Made by a program: the position numbers and the translations under genes. This document shows, piece by piece, positions 61,230 to 64,000 of a stretch of DNA of 64,000 nucleotides. The notes below the pieces were generated by a model, which had not been told where the DNA came from, made no database searches, and saw nothing but the letters and a program-made list of their open reading frames with translations. Position 1 is the stretch's first letter; each line of letters opens with the position of its first letter. Origin of the DNA: JANXDG01 sp964561135 (GTDB lineage Bacteria; Elusimicrobiota; Endomicrobiia; DTEH01); assembly GCA_964561135.1 (NCBI GenBank), contig CAZLOB010000054.1, positions 1 to 64,000 of the forward strand, given 5' to 3'.

Positions 61230-63086
61230 TTACTCTTTAACAATTCTCGGTGTGATTAAAATTATAAGTTCGGTCCTTCTTTTTTGTGTAGTTTTGTATT
61301 TAAAGAGATACCCAAGGATCGGTAGGTCTCCTAATAAAGGCAGTTTTTTAATTGCATCAATGTCAGAATCAGAAATTAATCCACCTATTACTAACGGCTC
61401 ATTATCTTTTACCATAACAGTAACTTCTGTCTGTCTTGATTTAACGGTAGGCGGGACACCAGGCGCTGCAATTTGTGGTATGTCAACCTGTGGTTTAACA
61501 GTTAAAGTTATCCAACCGTCAGGACTTACCGTAGGTGTAACTGTAAGTTGTATCCCAGCAGTAATATATTCCCACTGCTCTTGCACTACTTGACCAACAC
61601 CAGCTCCTCCTCCTGTGGTAGTTTGTGTTACAGCAGTTTTATATGGAATTTTTTCGCCAGCGATGATTGTTGCTGTTTTGTTATTCAAAGTTGTAACCCT
61701 AGGATTAGAAAGGACTTTTGCTTTCCCTTGAGTGATGAGCGCACTAAGACGTGCTGATATTGCTAAAGCATCTGTAAATTTACCAAATAAAAATACTGCG
61801 CTTTCTAAAGGGGCACCTGTTGGCGCTGTAAAGATAGCGCTTTGCAATTCTTTTGCAGTAGCTTCAATCCCTTTTACTGTAGCTCCACCACCAGATACAT
61901 CATCTAACTTATAACTCACACCACTACCAGGTTCCGCTTCAACACTTCTTATTCCCCATTGTACTCCTAATTCAGATAAATCGTCTATAGAAATATCAAT
62001 CACTTGTGCTTCTATAGTTACTTGGTATGGTTTAGTATCAAGTTTTTTTATCCATTCTTCTATATAACTTAAACCTTCTTCGCTTTCAGTTACAATCAGT
62101 GAATTAGTCCTTTTATCAACAGTTATTACACCTTTTGTTCTTCCTTCAGCCTTTAGTATTTGATCAAGATGGGCCTTAACATCATCTGCAACTGCATAGT
62201 TTAAAGGAAAGATTTTTGTATACATAACTTGCATAGTACGTTCTTGTTCAATAACCTGAGGTGTACCAACACGGACTATATTGTCAGCAACAATAAGATA
62301 AACAAGTTTTGATATTCTTAATATATTCTCAAACGCTTTGTCAAAAGGAACATTTTTTAAACTTATCGTAATTTTACCTGTCACATCAGGACCATAAATA
62401 ATATTAACACCAGATTTTACTGCTAACATATGTAAAACATCTTGTATATCAGCATCAACACATTCTAGTGTGATAGGTGTTTTGGGTAAGACAAACTTTT
62501 CTTCTTGTTCTTTTTTTGTTTGTTTAGAAACAGGTTGTCTGATTGTAGCAGATTTTTGCTGTTCTGTTGACAATGTAGATGATTTTAATTGAGTTGCTGA
62601 AACTTGATGATCTACAGCTGTTGTATCATTTTTAACTTCAGTTTCTGCAATTTTTTCTTCATTTACAACTTTTGTTTCTTTAGGAACTTCTGTAACTTGT
62701 AATTTAGGTTTCTGTACTAACAAATTTACTGTCAAATTATTGTCATCTATTTTAACTTCATAATTATATTTTTTGTAAATATCCAAAACAACTCTAACGA
62801 CTTTCTCAGGTTCTGTCTTAAATTGTCTTACACGAACACGTTGTATGTATTCACTTCCTACAGGGATAACTTCTTTATCAAATTTAAGGATACAATTTTT
62901 AAAATCGACAACAATACGTGGGGGGTTGTTTAAATAAAACTTGTTATATTCAGGTTTAGCTAAACATATTACTGTCACAGAACTTTGATACGGAATTATG
63001 TTTGTTAATTCATTAATTTGTTGAGAAAAACAAAAAGATAACAATAATAATAATAAAGAGATTAAAAATATAAGTCTTTTATTCAT
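61230..63086 (-). CDS. pilQ: Type IV pilus secretin PilQ
   Basis: 618 residues. Signal peptide (1-21), AMIN domain (about 25-130, binds peptidoglycan), a Lys/Thr/Gln-rich linker (about 130-200), STN domain (about 210-275), N1 domain (about 290-355) and secretin C-terminal domain (about 430-616) with VIGGLISDSD and LITPRIV. It forms the outer-membrane pore for pilus passage. It lies 30 bases after pilP, with GGAGG slightly upstream of the start. Confidence 0.95.
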   Translation of the reverse strand: MNKRLIFLISLLLLLLSFCFSQQINELTNIIPYQSSVTVICLAKPEYNKFYLNNPPRIVVDFKNCILKFDKEVIPVGSEYIQRVRVRQFKTEPEKVVRVVLDIYKKYNYEVKIDDNNLTVNLLVQKPKLQVTEVPKETKVVNEEKIAETEVKNDTTAVDHQVSATQLKSSTLSTEQQKSATIRQPVSKQTKKEQEEKFVLPKTPITLECVDADIQDVLHMLAVKSGVNIIYGPDVTGKITISLKNVPFDKAFENILRISKLVYLIVADNIVRVGTPQVIEQERTMQVMYTKIFPLNYAVADDVKAHLDQILKAEGRTKGVITVDKRTNSLIVTESEEGLSYIEEWIKKLDTKPYQVTIEAQVIDISIDDLSELGVQWGIRSVEAEPGSGVSYKLDDVSGGGATVKGIEATAKELQSAIFTAPTGAPLESAVFLFGKFTDALAISARLSALITQGKAKVLSNPRVTTLNNKTATIIAGEKIPYKTAVTQTTTGGGAGVGQVVQEQWEYITAGIQLTVTPTVSPDGWITLTVKPQVDIPQIAAPGVPPTVKSRQTEVTVMVKDNEPLVIGGLISDSDIDAIKKLPLLGDLPILGYLFKYKTTQKRRTELIILITPRIVKE

Positions 63087-63116
63087 TTCTTTTACACTAC
63101 CTCCCTAAAATAATTT

Positions 63117-63620
63117 TTATCTTGAGATTTTAAACTCTTTATACTCATTATTCTCTGTAACTAAAATAACACTATATGGTTTTTTTGTTACATCATCAAA
63201 AATTATTTTTCCAGAGAAACCTTTAACTAACCTATTTTGTCTATCATAAAGTTTACCATTTACAAGAAGATAACTGCCATAAGGACTACTAAACAACGCA
63301 ATTTTATCTTGTTTATCTATAATAAACCCTTTAAGTTCTAAACTGCCAAGACCCGGTATAACAGCTTCACCACTTAAACATAACTTAGCTTTTGCAATTT
63401 TCTCTGGTGATAAAGGAACAAACGGATCTCTGTATGACAAACCTTCATAAACATATTTCTCAAATATTGGTGAACGAACAGTAACAGTGCTTGTTTCAAG
63501 AACTTCTTTCTTAACAGAAGGTTGTTTTTGTGTAGTAGCTAGTGGTTGTTTTTTCCCACAACAAGCTAATATTATTGCTAATAATAAAAGCTGTAATTTT
63601 ATATACATATTTGGTTTCAT
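63117..63620 (-). CDS. pilP: Type IV pilus lipoprotein PilP-like
   Basis: 167 residues. Signal peptide with a lipobox ending at Cys20 (ILAC), then a flexible segment, and a PilP-like beta domain (about 60-165; YRDPFVPLSP, LELKGFIIDKQDKIALFS, YLLVNGKLYDR). PilP joins PilN/PilO to PilQ. The start at 63620 is chosen because its ATG overlaps the pilO TGA; an upstream start at 63647 lacks a signal peptide at its very N-terminus. Confidence 0.88.
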   Translation of the reverse strand: MKPNMYIKLQLLLLAIILACCGKKQPLATTQKQPSVKKEVLETSTVTVRSPIFEKYVYEGLSYRDPFVPLSPEKIAKAKLCLSGEAVIPGLGSLELKGFIIDKQDKIALFSSPYGSYLLVNGKLYDRQNRLVKGFSGKIIFDDVTKKPYSVILVTENNEYKEFKISR

Positions 63621-64000
63621 TTTAAAGTGAAAGCTACTAAAGCACAATTACCTGATACATTTAAACTTGTTTGTGTTGACGGAGTATAATTTATCTGTAA
63701 ACTTAACACAGCAAAAATTCGTTTCCCTTGAACAAGAGAAGCAAAAAATTGTGCTAAATTATGATAATTTGTTACAAAATTTATTGTAAAAGGTATTTCG
63801 TTAAACTCTTTTGGTGAAGTATCTATAGCGCCTGGAACTATATTAGAAATTTTTATATTATAATATTCCGCCTCTTTACTCATAATTTTTATAAGTTCAG
63901 GAATGTTAGGCGAAGTTGGTAACCTTTGTTTCAATTCTTCGAGTAGATGTTGTAACATCTGTGTTTCTTGTTTTAGTTGAGGGAGTTGTTCTTGCAACAT
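63617..64000 (-). CDS. pilO: Type IV pilus alignment protein PilO-like (5' partial)
   Basis: 127 residues to the window end, missing the N-terminal membrane helix. The visible part is a coiled coil (about 1-28, LPQLKQETQML) and the PilO periplasmic domain (L-P-T-S-P-N-I-P-E-L, ISNIVPG, YHNLAQFFASL). It ends in the overlap with pilP. pilN and pilM are expected beyond the right edge. Confidence 0.85.
   Translation of the reverse strand: MLQEQLPQLKQETQMLQHLLEELKQRLPTSPNIPELIKIMSKEAEYYNIKISNIVPGAIDTSPKEFNEIPFTINFVTNYHNLAQFFASLVQGKRIFAVLSLQINYTPSTQTSLNVSGNCALVAFTLK

Noticed and set aside
1..64000. CRISPR arrays, insertion sequences, prophage or toxin-antitoxin modules
   Set aside because: No regularly spaced repeats, transposase, integrase or phage structural genes are seen; the HNH protein at 38.7 kb looks like a chromosomal family.

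Overview
The window is a very AT-rich bacterial chromosome segment (about 30 % GC by eye), densely packed with genes in long co-directional runs that often overlap by four bases. The cell was diderm: it has Tol-Pal components, an LptD-like protein, the PilQ secretin with PilP and PilO, Lgt/LspA lipoprotein processing, a Wzz-like chain-length protein, an O-antigen ligase-like protein and several predicted outer-membrane barrels. PorV-like and FlgD-Ig-like proteins, a Gld-type ABC exporter, a Re-citrate synthase-like enzyme and PPDK together suggest an uncultured or anaerobic lineage near Elusimicrobiota/Omnitrophota. That placement is inference; no rRNA gene is present.

Layout. 1-5.5 kb: a sensor kinase cut by the window edge, a LysM/FecR protein, and a convergent HtrA protease with a receiver/degenerate-GGDEF regulator. 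5.5-5.8 kb: a decayed NtrC-type regulator. 5.8-15 kb: an envelope block on the minus strand (tolB, tolA, cpoB, pal, tRNA-Arg, PASTA protein, PorV-FlgD-OmpA fusion, FlgD-Ig protein, Pit transporter, exported DJ-1 protein, coiled-coil protein). 15-20 kb: rluD, lgt, lspA, ileS. 20-28 kb: a biosynthetic operon (ppdK, accB, accC, hisA, hisI, trpE, trpG). 28-33 kb: UDP-sugar genes (ugd, uxs), a hydrogenase-type maturation protease, mtnA, yggU and tRNA-Gln. 33-40 kb: a minus-strand run with Re-citrate synthase, Wzz, accA, HEAT-repeat, HNH and outer-membrane proteins. 40-43 kb (plus strand): PAC2 protein, half-size GDT1 protein, parA and parB with a paired-hairpin repeat between them. 43-46.5 kb: mfd, divergent from a Gld-like exporter operon (46.7-50.9 kb). 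51-55.4 kb: leuA, leuC and leuD, with an opposing pseudouridine synthase inserted before leuD. 55.4-64 kb: an exported protein with apparent tandem SpoVG-like domains, then a minus-strand run pilO(partial)-pilP-pilQ-ligase-glycosyltransferase-ROK kinase-lptD.

The genes serve envelope building and stress response, surface polysaccharide and type IV pili, fatty-acid precursor supply, and amino-acid synthesis. The most unexpected points are an AccB whose biotinyl lysine is replaced by arginine, a Pal whose peptidoglycan-binding Asp is replaced by cysteine, the exported SpoVG-like protein, a regulator relic keeping only its two ends, and an inverted pair of hairpins showing compensated stem changes. 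No phage, insertion sequence or CRISPR array is visible.
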